Shown: piece after piece, positions 1-7,963 of the stretch
Numbering within the stretch: the first letter of the stretch is position 1
Layout of the letters: each line of letters begins with the position of its first letter
Assembly (NCBI GenBank): GCA_902767315.1
Contig: CACXHB010000127.1
Coordinates: forward strand, 1-47,772
From: an uncultured Eubacteriales bacterium
GTDB taxonomy: Bacteria > Bacillota > Clostridia > Christensenellales > Aristaeellaceae
Direction: 5' to 3'
DNA: 47,772 bases
Position numbers and translations under genes: made by a program
Notes under the pieces: model-generated
The model's input: only the letters and a program-made list of their open reading frames with translations
The model's database searches: none
Told to the model about the DNA's origin: nothing

Positions 1-666
1 CAGGCGCAAAAGGCTGTTATTGGGCCGCAGGAAATAAATCAGGGGCAGAATGCCGCCCACGCACTGGCTCAGGCCGGTGGCCACCGCCGCGCCGGCAATG
101 CCCCAGCCGAAGCCGCCCACGAACAGCGCGTCCAGCACCATGTTGGTCACGCCTGCCGCCACCGTTACCCCCAGGCCCAGCTTGGGCTTTTCCGCCACGA
201 TCAAAAAGCTCTGGAAGACGTTTTGCAGCATGAAGGTGAAGGTAAAAGCGATGACGATGCGGCCGTAAAGCACACAGTCGTCCATCATGGCCTCGGTGGC
301 CCCCAACAGGCGGGACACCGGCCGCATGAAGATCACGCCCACCACGGAAAGGGCCACGCCCAGCAGCAGCGTCACCAGCACCATCATGGAAAAATACCGG
401 TTGGCCTCTTCCTTTTCTCCTTCGCCCAGCACCTTGGCCACCAGGGCGGTGCCGCCGGTGCCGATCATGAAGCCCATGCCCCCCAGCACCATGATAAAGG
501 GCATTACCAGATTAATGGCCGCAAAGGCGGTTTTCCCCGCGTAATTGGACACAAACAGCCCGTCCACCACGCCGTAAATGGACGTGAACACCATCATTAC
601 AATGGACGGCAGCACAAAATTCAGCAATTTCCGATACGTAAAATGATCCGAAAGATTCACCTTCAC
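1..666 (-). CDS. MATE family multidrug efflux transporter, 3'-truncated by window edge
   Basis: N-terminal 222 codons of a multi-helix membrane transporter; the rest lies beyond the window start. The visible part is strongly hydrophobic and ends in a stretch reading GGILPLIYFL followed by NSLLRL, typical of the region between helices in MATE (NorM/DinF-like) pumps. Such pumps exchange Na+ or H+ for drugs or metabolites across the cytoplasmic membrane. I chose a GTG start at 666: it overlaps the TGA of the upstream MarR gene by 4 bases and has a GGAAGG ribosome binding site inside that gene. A second GTG at 660 is possible. The coupling to MarR and the shared promoter suggest a drug- or metabolite-inducible two-gene efflux operon. 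The substrate cannot be read from the sequence. Confidence 0.85.
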   Translation of the reverse strand, partial: MKVNLSDHFTYRKLLNFVLPSIVMMVFTSIYGVVDGLFVSNYAGKTAFAAINLVMPFIMVLGGMGFMIGTGGTALVAKVLGEGEKEEANRYFSMMVLVTLLLGVALSVVGVIFMRPVSRLLGATEAMMDDCVLYGRIVIAFTFTFMLQNVFQSFLIVAEKPKLGLGVTVAAGVTNMVLDALFVGGFGWGIAGAAVATGLSQCVGGILPLIYFLRPNNSLLRL

Positions 667-1118
667 GCTTCTGTTTCCTTCCGCTTGATTTCCTGTATTT
701 CCTCCCGAAGGGCCCGCACAAACCGGCCCATGAGAATTAAAAACATTTCCCGTTCCGGTTCCGTCATGGCCCCGAAGGCCGCTTCTTCGGCTAAAATAAT
801 TTTGTCGGCGCTTTCCCGGGCCAGGCGCTCTCCCGCCTCCGTCAGCACCACCTGCTTGCGCCGCCGGTCCGGCCCCGGCTCCAGCCGAAGATAGCCCCCC
901 GTCTCCAGGGCCTTCATGGCGGAATTCACCGTCTGTTTGGGGGCGTGGAGAATATCGCAGATGGCCTTCTGAGTCACCGGCGGCTTCTCCGCCCGCAAGG
1001 TGTATAAAATCCACAGGGCGCATTCCGACCCGCCCAATTCCCGCGCCAATCCCCGGTAAAGATTGTCGCTTTCTTTGGAAAGGGCGTTGTATTTGGCCAG
1101 CCATCGACTGATTTCCAT
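663..1118 (-). CDS. MarR family transcriptional regulator
   Basis: A 151-residue winged-helix regulator. The middle holds the helix-turn-helix (VTQKAICDILHAPKQTVNSA), followed by the wing (residues GPDRRRKQVVLTEAG) and long C-terminal helices used for dimerisation. MarR proteins usually repress their own operon until a small ligand binds. The start codon is one of two adjacent ATGs (1121 and 1118); the second has the better distance to GGAGG. The gene is first in an operon with the MATE pump, with overlapping stop and start. The promoter just upstream carries a perfect inverted repeat that is the probable operator, so autoregulation is very likely. The ligand is unknown. Confidence 0.9.
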   Translation of the reverse strand: MEISRWLAKYNALSKESDNLYRGLARELGGSECALWILYTLRAEKPPVTQKAICDILHAPKQTVNSAMKALETGGYLRLEPGPDRRRKQVVLTEAGERLARESADKIILAEEAAFGAMTEPEREMFLILMGRFVRALREEIQEIKRKETEA

Positions 1119-1143
1119 CATTTCGCCTCCGAAAATATAAAAA

Positions 1144-1192
1144 ATCCGAAATCGGACTTTTCCATAATAGTCCGATTTCGGATAAATGTCAA
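1144..1192 (-). promoter_or_regulatory. Sigma-A promoter with embedded MarR operator
   Basis: Read on the minus strand: -35 TTGACA (1187-1192), a 17-bp spacer, and -10 TATTAT (1164-1169). Two arms, ATCCGAAATCGGACT (1144-1158) and its exact complement AGTCCGATTTCGGAT (1169-1183), lie 10 bp apart. One arm fills the promoter spacer and the other covers the expected transcription start. A dimeric repressor bound here would block RNA polymerase. That the local MarR protein binds it is an inference from position. Confidence 0.8.
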
Positions 1193-1214
1193 GTTCAGGC
1201 TGCGTTAAAGTTTG

Positions 1215-4200
1215 TCAGCTGATCTGCCAGCGCACCCGGCTGCCCTCGTCGCCCTTTTGCACGATCAACTGGTCTTCAATCTGCTGCTTCAATTCCGACA
1301 CGTGGGAAATGATGCCGATGAGCCGGTCTCCCCCGGCCATATCCTGCAAAACCCGCACCGCCTGATCCCGGGCGTGGTCGTCCAGAGAGCCGAAGCCCTC
1401 GTCGATGAACATCATGTCCAAATTCACCGCCGCCCGGCCGCGGATTTCGTCCGCCATGCCCAGGGCCAGGGAAAGGGCGGCCATGAAGGATTCGCCGCCG
1501 GAAAGGGTGCGCACTTCCCGTTCCCGGCCGGTCACGGCGGAATACACCATCAGATCCAGCCCCCGGTTTTTGCCCTCGCCGGCCCGGTCTTCCTGCATCA
1601 GCCGCATTTCGAACTGCCCGGCGGACATCTCCCGGAATCGCCGGTTGGCAGCTTCCAGAATCTTCTGCAGATAATACCGCTGCACGTAGGTTTCAATGTC
1701 CATGCGGCTGCCGGTGCGCTTGCCGGCCAGCTGGTCGTACAGGGCGTTCAGGTGATCCTGGGTCTCCATGGCCCGGGCGCGGCCCGCGGTCTGTTCCCGC
1801 AGTCTTTCCTTTACGTCCCGGTTGGTTTTGAAATCGCTTCTCCATTTTTCCAGACGCTCCTGGGACTCGGCGCATTTTTTCTGAATTTCCTGCTGGGCCC
1901 GCTGCAATTGGGCCATGTCCGGGCGCGGCCTGCCGGTGATGGAGGTTAACGCCTGCTTTCGGGCGCTTTCCGCCGCCTCCCGGCGTTTTTCGAAGGCTTC
2001 GGCCTGACGCTGCAGGGCCTCCGCCGCTTCCCGGGGATATTGCCGGGTCAGGTGCTGCCAGGCTTCCTCCTCCATGGCCTTCTCCCGGCAGAAATGCTGA
2101 TATTCCTCCCGCCGGGCGTCCCGCTGCTTCTCCATTTCCGGCAGATCCCGGCGGCACTGCTCCGCCTGGGCCTGGGCCTGGGTCTTCTGATTTGTCGCCC
2201 GCTGCAGGACGCGCTGGGCTTCTTCCAGGGCCCGGGACTTTTCTCTGTCCTCCCGTTCCGCCTGAGCAAGACGGGCCCGGGCAATTTCCTCGGTGGGGAA
2301 TTTCCGCCGGGCTTCCAGGGTAACTTCCTGCGCCCGGGCGGCCTCCAGGGCCTTTTCCGCCTGCTGGGCCTGCGCTTCCGCCTGTTTCTGGGTTTCCTGC
2401 AGCCGGGGCTTCCGTTCCATGAGCTGCTGCAGCTGTTTCCGAATTTCCTGCAATTCCCCCTCGGCCTGCATCAGGGCGGGCAATTGCACCTGCCGCTGTG
2501 CCAGGGAGCGGGCGACGCGGTTTTCCGCCTCCGTGGCGGAGAAGGCCTCCTGCTGCTGAAAATACGTCCCGCATTTTTCCTGCAGCTCCTTCGCCGCCTG
2601 CCGGGCCTGCCGGATTTTCTCCTCCGCCAGTTTACGATCGGCTTCCGCCCGCGCCGCCGCCTGCTGCTGCCGGTCCCGGGCCCGATTCAGTTCCGCTTCC
2701 GCCCGCTCCAGCGTCTCCCGGGTCAATTCCCGATGCTCCTGCGCCAGCACGCAGGGGCTGGGATGTTCCAGCGAACCGCACACCGGGCAGGGCTGCCCCG
2801 GCCGCAGCTGTTCCCGAGCGATAAAGCCCGCCTGGGCGTCGAAAAACGCCTGCCGCAGCTGCTGATACCGGCTTTCCTGTTCCTGCGCCCCGGCCCGGGC
2901 CTGGGCATAGGCCTGCCGGGCCAGCTCATAAGCGGCCTGCTGCGTCTGCGCGTTCTTTTCCGCCGATACGGCTTCTCCGGCCTGCAGATGCAGCTGCCGT
3001 TCCTGGGCGATTTCCCCCCGAAGCCGCTCCAAAAGGGCCGGCGCGTCCTGGCGCTGCTCCTGCTCCTTTCGCAATTGCGTCTCCTGCCGGTCGGCCTCCG
3101 CCGCCTGTCGCCGGGCGCTTTCGGCGTTTTGGGCAAGTTTTTTCCCCTGGGCCGTCCATTTTTCCACTTCGCCCCGGGCCTGACGCAGCTGAATCCAGAG
3201 ATTCTGCTCCTGCTCCACCTGTTCCCGCACCTGAGAATGGGCCTTCATGGCCTGATCCCGCCGGGCGGCGGCTTCCTGTTTTCGGGCCTGGGCGGCTTCC
3301 TCCGTCCGGCACAGTTCCGGCAGCTGCTGTTCCAGCTCTGCCTGTTTGGCCCGGGTATTTCGCACCAGATTTTCCCCGTCCTGATACCGGGCGTAGACCC
3401 CCTGAATTTCCCAGGCGCTGCGAATATTTCCGGCGTTGAGCCGGGCCTGACGCATGGATTCCGCCTGCGCCTCGCAGTCCTTCAAATCCGCCTGAGCCCT
3501 GTCCAGATTTTCGAAATGCTTCTGCACCTCGCCCCCCCGGCTGAGTTCCTCCAGACAGGCGTCCCGCTGTTTCTCCAGCGCTTCCGTCTCCCGGCGGGCC
3601 TGGCTGCCGTCCTGGGAAATCCGGTGACACAGCGCCTCCAGCAGCTGCTGCAAATTTTCCAGTTCCGCCACGCCGAACTTTTCCGAAAGGCGGATTCTAT
3701 CCCGACATTCCCGCAGGGGCTGCTGGTCGGTATAGGATTCCGGAATGGTCACCCGACCGGCCTCGGTCTGGCAAATGGTGCGAATGCGGTTGATTTTCTC
3801 CTGATTTTCCTTTTTCCGCCGGGCGATTTCATCCACGATCTGCCGGAAAATCTCCGTATGAAACAGCTTGCGGAAAATCTCCTTTTTATCCTCGGATTTA
3901 GCCCGCAATAGCTCCATGAATTCTCCCTGCGCGATCATGGCCACCTGCATAAACTGGCTTTTGGTCAGGCCCACAATTTCCACGATCTTCCCGTCGGCTT
4001 CCTTGGCCGGATATTCCCGGCCGTCGGGCAGGATCAGCGAAACGGTTTCGCTGACGGCCATGTCGCTGCCCGTACCCCGCCGCCGGGGCCGCAGATGCCG
4101 GGGAGAGCGGCGCACGGTAAACACCTGATCAATTCCCCGCTGTTTTTCGGAAAACGTCATTTCCACATAGGGCTCCAGCCCCGGGGCGAACTGGCTCTGC

Positions 4201-4400
4201 AGCTCCGCGCCGTCCTTTTTGTTGTCGTTGGAGCTGGCTTCGCCGTACAGCGCGAACACCACCGCGTCAAAAATGGTGGTTTTGCCCGCGCCGGTATCCC
4301 CGGTAATGAGAAACAAATTCTGGTTAGGGGCGGTAAAATCGATCTCCGTCTTTTTCCCATACGACCCGAAGGCCTGCATCGTCAATTTCAACGGTCTCAT
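1215..4400 (-). CDS. sbcC: Exonuclease subunit SbcC (Rad50-like ATPase)
   Basis: ATPase subunit of the SbcCD nuclease, which cuts DNA hairpins and blocked DNA ends during repair and replication. The 1061-residue protein has the SMC/Rad50 layout. Walker A is GDTGAGKT at residues 34-41. Two very long Gln/Glu/Ala/Arg-rich coiled coils flank a zinc hook CPVC at 538-541. The ABC signature LSGGES is at 966-971 and Walker B MMFIDE at 996-1001. Length is typical of Firmicute SbcC. It starts 4 bases inside the end of sbcD (ATGA overlap), with GGAGG upstream. No terminator is visible between its stop and the MarR promoter 23 bp further on. Confidence 0.97.
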   Translation of the reverse strand: MRPLKLTMQAFGSYGKKTEIDFTAPNQNLFLITGDTGAGKTTIFDAVVFALYGEASSNDNKKDGAELQSQFAPGLEPYVEMTFSEKQRGIDQVFTVRRSPRHLRPRRRGTGSDMAVSETVSLILPDGREYPAKEADGKIVEIVGLTKSQFMQVAMIAQGEFMELLRAKSEDKKEIFRKLFHTEIFRQIVDEIARRKKENQEKINRIRTICQTEAGRVTIPESYTDQQPLRECRDRIRLSEKFGVAELENLQQLLEALCHRISQDGSQARRETEALEKQRDACLEELSRGGEVQKHFENLDRAQADLKDCEAQAESMRQARLNAGNIRSAWEIQGVYARYQDGENLVRNTRAKQAELEQQLPELCRTEEAAQARKQEAAARRDQAMKAHSQVREQVEQEQNLWIQLRQARGEVEKWTAQGKKLAQNAESARRQAAEADRQETQLRKEQEQRQDAPALLERLRGEIAQERQLHLQAGEAVSAEKNAQTQQAAYELARQAYAQARAGAQEQESRYQQLRQAFFDAQAGFIAREQLRPGQPCPVCGSLEHPSPCVLAQEHRELTRETLERAEAELNRARDRQQQAAARAEADRKLAEEKIRQARQAAKELQEKCGTYFQQQEAFSATEAENRVARSLAQRQVQLPALMQAEGELQEIRKQLQQLMERKPRLQETQKQAEAQAQQAEKALEAARAQEVTLEARRKFPTEEIARARLAQAEREDREKSRALEEAQRVLQRATNQKTQAQAQAEQCRRDLPEMEKQRDARREEYQHFCREKAMEEEAWQHLTRQYPREAAEALQRQAEAFEKRREAAESARKQALTSITGRPRPDMAQLQRAQQEIQKKCAESQERLEKWRSDFKTNRDVKERLREQTAGRARAMETQDHLNALYDQLAGKRTGSRMDIETYVQRYYLQKILEAANRRFREMSAGQFEMRLMQEDRAGEGKNRGLDLMVYSAVTGREREVRTLSGGESFMAALSLALGMADEIRGRAAVNLDMMFIDEGFGSLDDHARDQAVRVLQDMAGGDRLIGIISHVSELKQQIEDQLIVQKGDEGSRVRWQIS

Positions 4401-5554
4401 TGCACGCCGCCTCCCATCACCGCATTGAGCACATCCCGCAGGATCGCTTCATCCGTTTCGTTCATTTCCCCCAGAAACGCCCGGCACAGGGCATAGGGAT
4501 CCGTCTGGGGCCGCTGTTCTGTCCCGAGGTGTTCTTCTTCCGCCGCCGTCCGGGCCACCCGAACCACCTCCAGCAGCCGTGGGAAGGCGCTTCTGAGCCG
4601 TTCCTGCAATTCCCCCTCGCCTTCCGAGGCCGCTTCCGTCAGTTCCACCCGCACGTAATCGTCGCAGGCCTGTTTCAGCGCCTCCGCGCCGGTTCCCCGG
4701 ACGATGCGAATCCGCCGCAGGGGCAAAAGGGGAATTTTCTCTACAGAAACGCTTCCCTTTTCCCCCATTTCCACCAGCAGCATGCCCTTTTCCTGACCCG
4801 CCTCGCTGACGGAACAGGCCATGGGGGTGCCGCTGTAGCGCATTGCCTCGCCGCCCAGGGTCATGGCCTTATGGATATGTCCCAGAGCCGCGTAATCGAA
4901 TTTTTCCAGCACGTCCGCGCCGATGGCGTCGATATTGCCCACGGTGCGAATTTCCGAATCCATCCGCTCCACCGCATCCGGACCCTTTCCCCGGGGCAGA
5001 TAGAATTGATGGCTCACCAGCACATTGCGCTGGGCGGGATCGATTTTTTCCCGCTGAATCAGCCGCCGCACCGCCTGATCGTAGGAAAGGGCGCTGCCGT
5101 CCGGATTCATCCCCGTGGCCATGCGCACCATGGAGGGCCGCACGAAGGGTAAAAGGTAAAAATGCACCGGCCCGTAAGCGTCCGCAAGGGTTACCCGCTC
5201 GATGGATTCCCCCTCCTGCTGGGGCGGCAGGCCGATCATGTGAATCTTCTGCCGGGCCAGCACGCTGCGGAAGCAGTTCACCCGGGGAGCGCTGTCGTGA
5301 TTGCCGCTGATCATCATGATTTCCGCCCCGGGCAATGCCCGGGACAGGCTCGCCACGAAGCCGTCGAAGGTCTCCACCGCCTCGGCGGAGGGCACGGCCT
5401 TGTCGTAAATATCCCCGGCGATCACCACCGCCTCCGGCTTCAGTTCCGCCGCCCGGGCCACGATCTGCCGCAGGATAAACGCCTGATCCTCCCCCAGATC
5501 CCGGTTCATCAGTTTCAGGCCAATGTGTAAATCCGAAAGGTGCAAAAAACGCAC
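4397..5554 (-). CDS. sbcD: Exonuclease subunit SbcD (Mre11-like nuclease)
   Basis: Metallophosphoesterase subunit of SbcCD, 385 residues. All phosphoesterase motifs are visible in order: LSDLHIG at the N-terminus, GDIYDKAVPS, SGNHDS, then SHQFYLPRG and ALGHIHK, whose Asp, His and Asn residues hold two Mn2+ ions. The reading frame stays open 30 codons further upstream, but that stretch does not resemble the family. The GTG at 5554 is preceded by AGGGGGCGG and gives the expected VRFLHLSDLHIG start. It follows the small FeoB-associated gene by 43 bp, so it is probably co-transcribed with the feo genes; functionally it belongs with sbcC. Confidence 0.95.
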   Translation of the reverse strand: MRFLHLSDLHIGLKLMNRDLGEDQAFILRQIVARAAELKPEAVVIAGDIYDKAVPSAEAVETFDGFVASLSRALPGAEIMMISGNHDSAPRVNCFRSVLARQKIHMIGLPPQQEGESIERVTLADAYGPVHFYLLPFVRPSMVRMATGMNPDGSALSYDQAVRRLIQREKIDPAQRNVLVSHQFYLPRGKGPDAVERMDSEIRTVGNIDAIGADVLEKFDYAALGHIHKAMTLGGEAMRYSGTPMACSVSEAGQEKGMLLVEMGEKGSVSVEKIPLLPLRRIRIVRGTGAEALKQACDDYVRVELTEAASEGEGELQERLRSAFPRLLEVVRVARTAAEEEHLGTEQRPQTDPYALCRAFLGEMNETDEAILRDVLNAVMGGGVQ

Positions 5555-5597
5555 GTTCCCGCCCCCTGTATCCGCGTATTTTCGAATGTATCCGTTC

Positions 5598-5726
5598 TTA
5601 TCTCTTTTCGCCGCAGCAGCGGCAATTTCCTGCCCGGCAGCCAAAGCAGCGCCGGCGGCGAATGCGCCGCAGGGTTACATATCCCGCCCAGAAAACGCAG
5701 CCCCAGGCCGCAACGAGCCCCCTCAT
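5598..5726 (-). CDS. FeoB-associated Cys-rich membrane protein (42 aa)
   Basis: A very small gene whose ATG overlaps the TGA of feoB (ATGA), a strong sign of translational coupling. The 42-residue product has one short hydrophobic segment (about residues 3-17, GLVAAWGCVFWAGYV), an Arg cluster (RRIRRRR), and a Cys-rich tail CFGCRAGNCRCC. This layout matches the small FeoB-associated Cys-rich proteins found after feoB in Firmicutes. By analogy with FeoC they may help FeoB or bind metal, but the function is not established. The short length leaves some doubt; position and composition argue that it is real. Confidence 0.75.
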   Translation of the reverse strand: MRGLVAAWGCVFWAGYVTLRRIRRRRCFGCRAGNCRCCGEKR

Positions 5727-7552
5727 GTTCCCACCGAAAGCAGCAGCCGCGCCGCCAGAGCGCACAAATACGCCACGACGCATTGCCACGCGATTCCAAA
5801 CCACAGAAGCCTTCGATCTGAAAGCTCCCGGCGCATCACCGCCAGGGCGGATACGCAGGGCGGGTACAGCAACAGGAACACCAGAAACGCCCCCGCCGCG
5901 GGCCGATCAAACAGCTCCGGCAGCGCCGCCGCCAGCGCCCCGCCCCCGGAGGCCCCCAGCACCACCGCCAGCGTGGACACCACCGCCTCCTTGGCCGCCA
6001 GCCCCGCCAGCAGCGCCCCGCAGGCCCGGCCGTCAAAGCCCAGGGGTGCAAAGATTCCCGCCAGCAGGCGGCCCAGCCGGCCCAGGATGGAATCCGCCGC
6101 CCCCGCGGCCGGGGTAAGGCCCGGGGTGAAAAAATTCATGGCCCATACGGCCACGCTCATGGCGAAAATCACAGTGCCCGCCCGGTTCAAAAAATCCCAG
6201 GCCCGCTCCTTCAGCCGCCGCAGCACCGGTCGCAGCGTGGGCAGCCGGTAATCGCCCAATTCCATCACGAAAGGCGTCTGTCCCTCCGGAAAAAGGGTTC
6301 TGCGCAGCACCACGCCGCTGACGGCCATCATCAATAGCCCCAGGGCGTAAATCCCCGCCACCGTCAGTGCCTGCGCACCCGGGAAAAACACCGCGGCAAA
6401 CAGCGCGTAGATGGGCAGCTTGGCCCCGCAGGAAAGAAAGGGCGTCAGCAGAATGGTCATGCGCCGATCCCGCTGATTTTCCACGCCCCGGGCGGCCATG
6501 GCGGCGGTGGCCGTGCAGCCCAGGCCCATAATCATGGGAATAAACGACCGGCCGGAAAGCCCCAGATACCGCAGAGGCCGATCCGCCATAAACGCCGCCC
6601 GGGCCATGCAGCCGCTTTCCTCCAACAGCGCCATGCCCAAAAACAGAATCAGAATCTGCGGCAAAAAAGTCAGTACGCCCCCCACGCCCCCGATGACCCC
6701 CTGACACACCAGGGAAGCCGCCCACCGGGGCGCGCCGGCCATAAGTATCCCGCCGCCCCGCTGGGCCAGGGCCACCACCGCCTCCATCAGTCCCCGCAGC
6801 GCCTCCCCCGGCGGGCCGAAGGTGCAGAAAAACAGCGCACCCACCAGCGCCCCGAAGGCCGGCAGCGCACCCAGGGGATGCAGAAGCACCCGGTCGATGC
6901 GGTCGGACATGCGCCTTTCATAGGGCCGGGGCGGGCAGCCCGCCTTTTTCAGCGTTTTTTCGATAAAATCATACCGGGCCTGGGCCAGCGCCACAAAGCC
7001 CGCGTCCGTTTCCGGAAAAGCGCCCGGGGCGTAGTTCAGCCGCGGCCGGGATTTGCGCCCGCTTCCCGCCGCTTCCGCCACCGCCCGGCCCAGCTGTTCC
7101 AGCCCCCGGCGCTTTCGGGCGGAAATGGCCACCACCGGTGCGCCCAGTTCCCGGGAAAGGATTTCCAGATCGGGATGGATTCCCCGCTTTTCCGCCTCGT
7201 CCATCATGTTCAGCGCCACCACCGCCGCCACGCCCTTTTCCAGCAGCTGCAGGGTGAGATACAGCCCCCGTTCCAGGCAGGTTGCGTCCACGATATTCAA
7301 AACCGCGTCGCAGCTCTTTCCCTCGATGAATCCCCGGGCCACCTCTTCCTCAATGGAATAGGGGCTCAGGGAATACACCCCCGGCAGATCCACCAGTCGA
7401 ATGGGCCGATTGCCCAGGGTGCAGTCCGCCTCCCGCTTTTCCACCGTCACGCCGGGCCAGTTGCCCACGTACTGATTTTCCCCGGTGAGGGCGTTGAAAA
7501 GCGTAGTCTTGCCGCAATTGGGATTGCCCGCCAGCGCCACCGTCCAGCCCAT
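5723..7552 (-). CDS. feoB: Ferrous iron transporter FeoB
   Basis: A 609-residue Fe2+ uptake protein. The N-terminal cytosolic G domain carries G1 GNPNCGKT (residues 9-16), G3 DLPG and G4 NMMD, followed by a helical insert domain. The C-terminal half has two Gate-type membrane blocks with a conserved Cys in a GLGCTA segment and another in LSCGAKLPIY. The start has GGAGG within the end of feoA, 3 bp away. It is somewhat shorter than enterobacterial FeoB (about 770) but within the range seen in Firmicutes. Operon: feoA-feoB-small Cys-rich protein, then sbcD-sbcC. Fe2+ uptake fits an anaerobe. Confidence 0.96.
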   Translation of the reverse strand: MGWTVALAGNPNCGKTTLFNALTGENQYVGNWPGVTVEKREADCTLGNRPIRLVDLPGVYSLSPYSIEEEVARGFIEGKSCDAVLNIVDATCLERGLYLTLQLLEKGVAAVVALNMMDEAEKRGIHPDLEILSRELGAPVVAISARKRRGLEQLGRAVAEAAGSGRKSRPRLNYAPGAFPETDAGFVALAQARYDFIEKTLKKAGCPPRPYERRMSDRIDRVLLHPLGALPAFGALVGALFFCTFGPPGEALRGLMEAVVALAQRGGGILMAGAPRWAASLVCQGVIGGVGGVLTFLPQILILFLGMALLEESGCMARAAFMADRPLRYLGLSGRSFIPMIMGLGCTATAAMAARGVENQRDRRMTILLTPFLSCGAKLPIYALFAAVFFPGAQALTVAGIYALGLLMMAVSGVVLRRTLFPEGQTPFVMELGDYRLPTLRPVLRRLKERAWDFLNRAGTVIFAMSVAVWAMNFFTPGLTPAAGAADSILGRLGRLLAGIFAPLGFDGRACGALLAGLAAKEAVVSTLAVVLGASGGGALAAALPELFDRPAAGAFLVFLLLYPPCVSALAVMRRELSDRRLLWFGIAWQCVVAYLCALAARLLLSVGT

Positions 7553-7555
7553 GGC

Positions 7556-7774
7556 TTATTCCTCCTGCAAAAGAATTTCCCGAACGTCCTCCCGCCGCAG
7601 GGTCAGGGTATACCCCCGCAGTGCCACCTGCACCGGATCCCCCAGGGGCGAAACCCGAATGATCTCGATATAGGTTCCCGGCGTGGCCCCCATTTCCGTC
7701 AGCCGACGCATCAGCGGCCCGCGTATTCCAAGCCGGGCCACATGCCCCGCCCGCTTTTCCAGCAATGTGCGCAC
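7556..7774 (-). CDS. feoA: FeoA domain protein
   Basis: A 72-residue SH3-like protein that partners FeoB in ferrous iron uptake, probably by touching its cytosolic domain. The family pattern is clear: LMRRLTEMGATPGTYIEIIRVSPLGDPVQVALRGYTLTLRREDVREI. It starts with GTG at 7774, with GGGAGG 7 bases upstream. It is the first gene of the feo operon, divergent from mnmG. The intergenic region holds direct repeats that might be an iron-responsive operator (see 7811-7841). Confidence 0.93.
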   Translation of the reverse strand: MRTLLEKRAGHVARLGIRGPLMRRLTEMGATPGTYIEIIRVSPLGDPVQVALRGYTLTLRREDVREILLQEE

Positions 7775-7810
7775 TTTCTTCCCTCCCGCACGTAAAAATT
7801 CCGTGATCTG

Positions 7811-7841
7811 CCTAACGCCCCTAACGCATATGCGCTATAAT
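7811..7841. promoter_or_regulatory. Candidate regulatory site between feoA and mnmG
   Basis: In the 189-bp divergent gap there are two direct copies of CCTAACGC (7811-7818 and 7820-7827), 9 bp apart. The second runs into the palindrome CGCATATGCG (7825-7834), and a plus-strand TATAAT follows at 7836-7841. The TATAAT could be the -10 of the mnmG promoter, although no good -35 is visible. On the minus strand the repeats read GCGTTAGG, loosely like half-sites of DtxR/IdeR-type iron regulators. A weak Fur-like stretch TGAAAATCATTTCTG follows at 7846-7860. Which of these is used cannot be decided from sequence. Confidence 0.35.
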
Positions 7842-7963
7842 AAGATGAAAATCATTTCTGCATCGGGGACGGGCAGCGTCCGTTTCAGGAATATGCCCCT
7901 GAAGCCGGCTGCATTCCCGGATTGTAACCTGCAATTTCTGCTGCGAAAGGCGGCTTTTTTACC

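Noticed and set aside
5555..5644. N-terminal extension of SbcD by 30 codons
   Set aside because: It is Ala/Lys-rich without similarity to the family and lacks a ribosome binding site; the GTG at 5554 has one and gives the conserved start.
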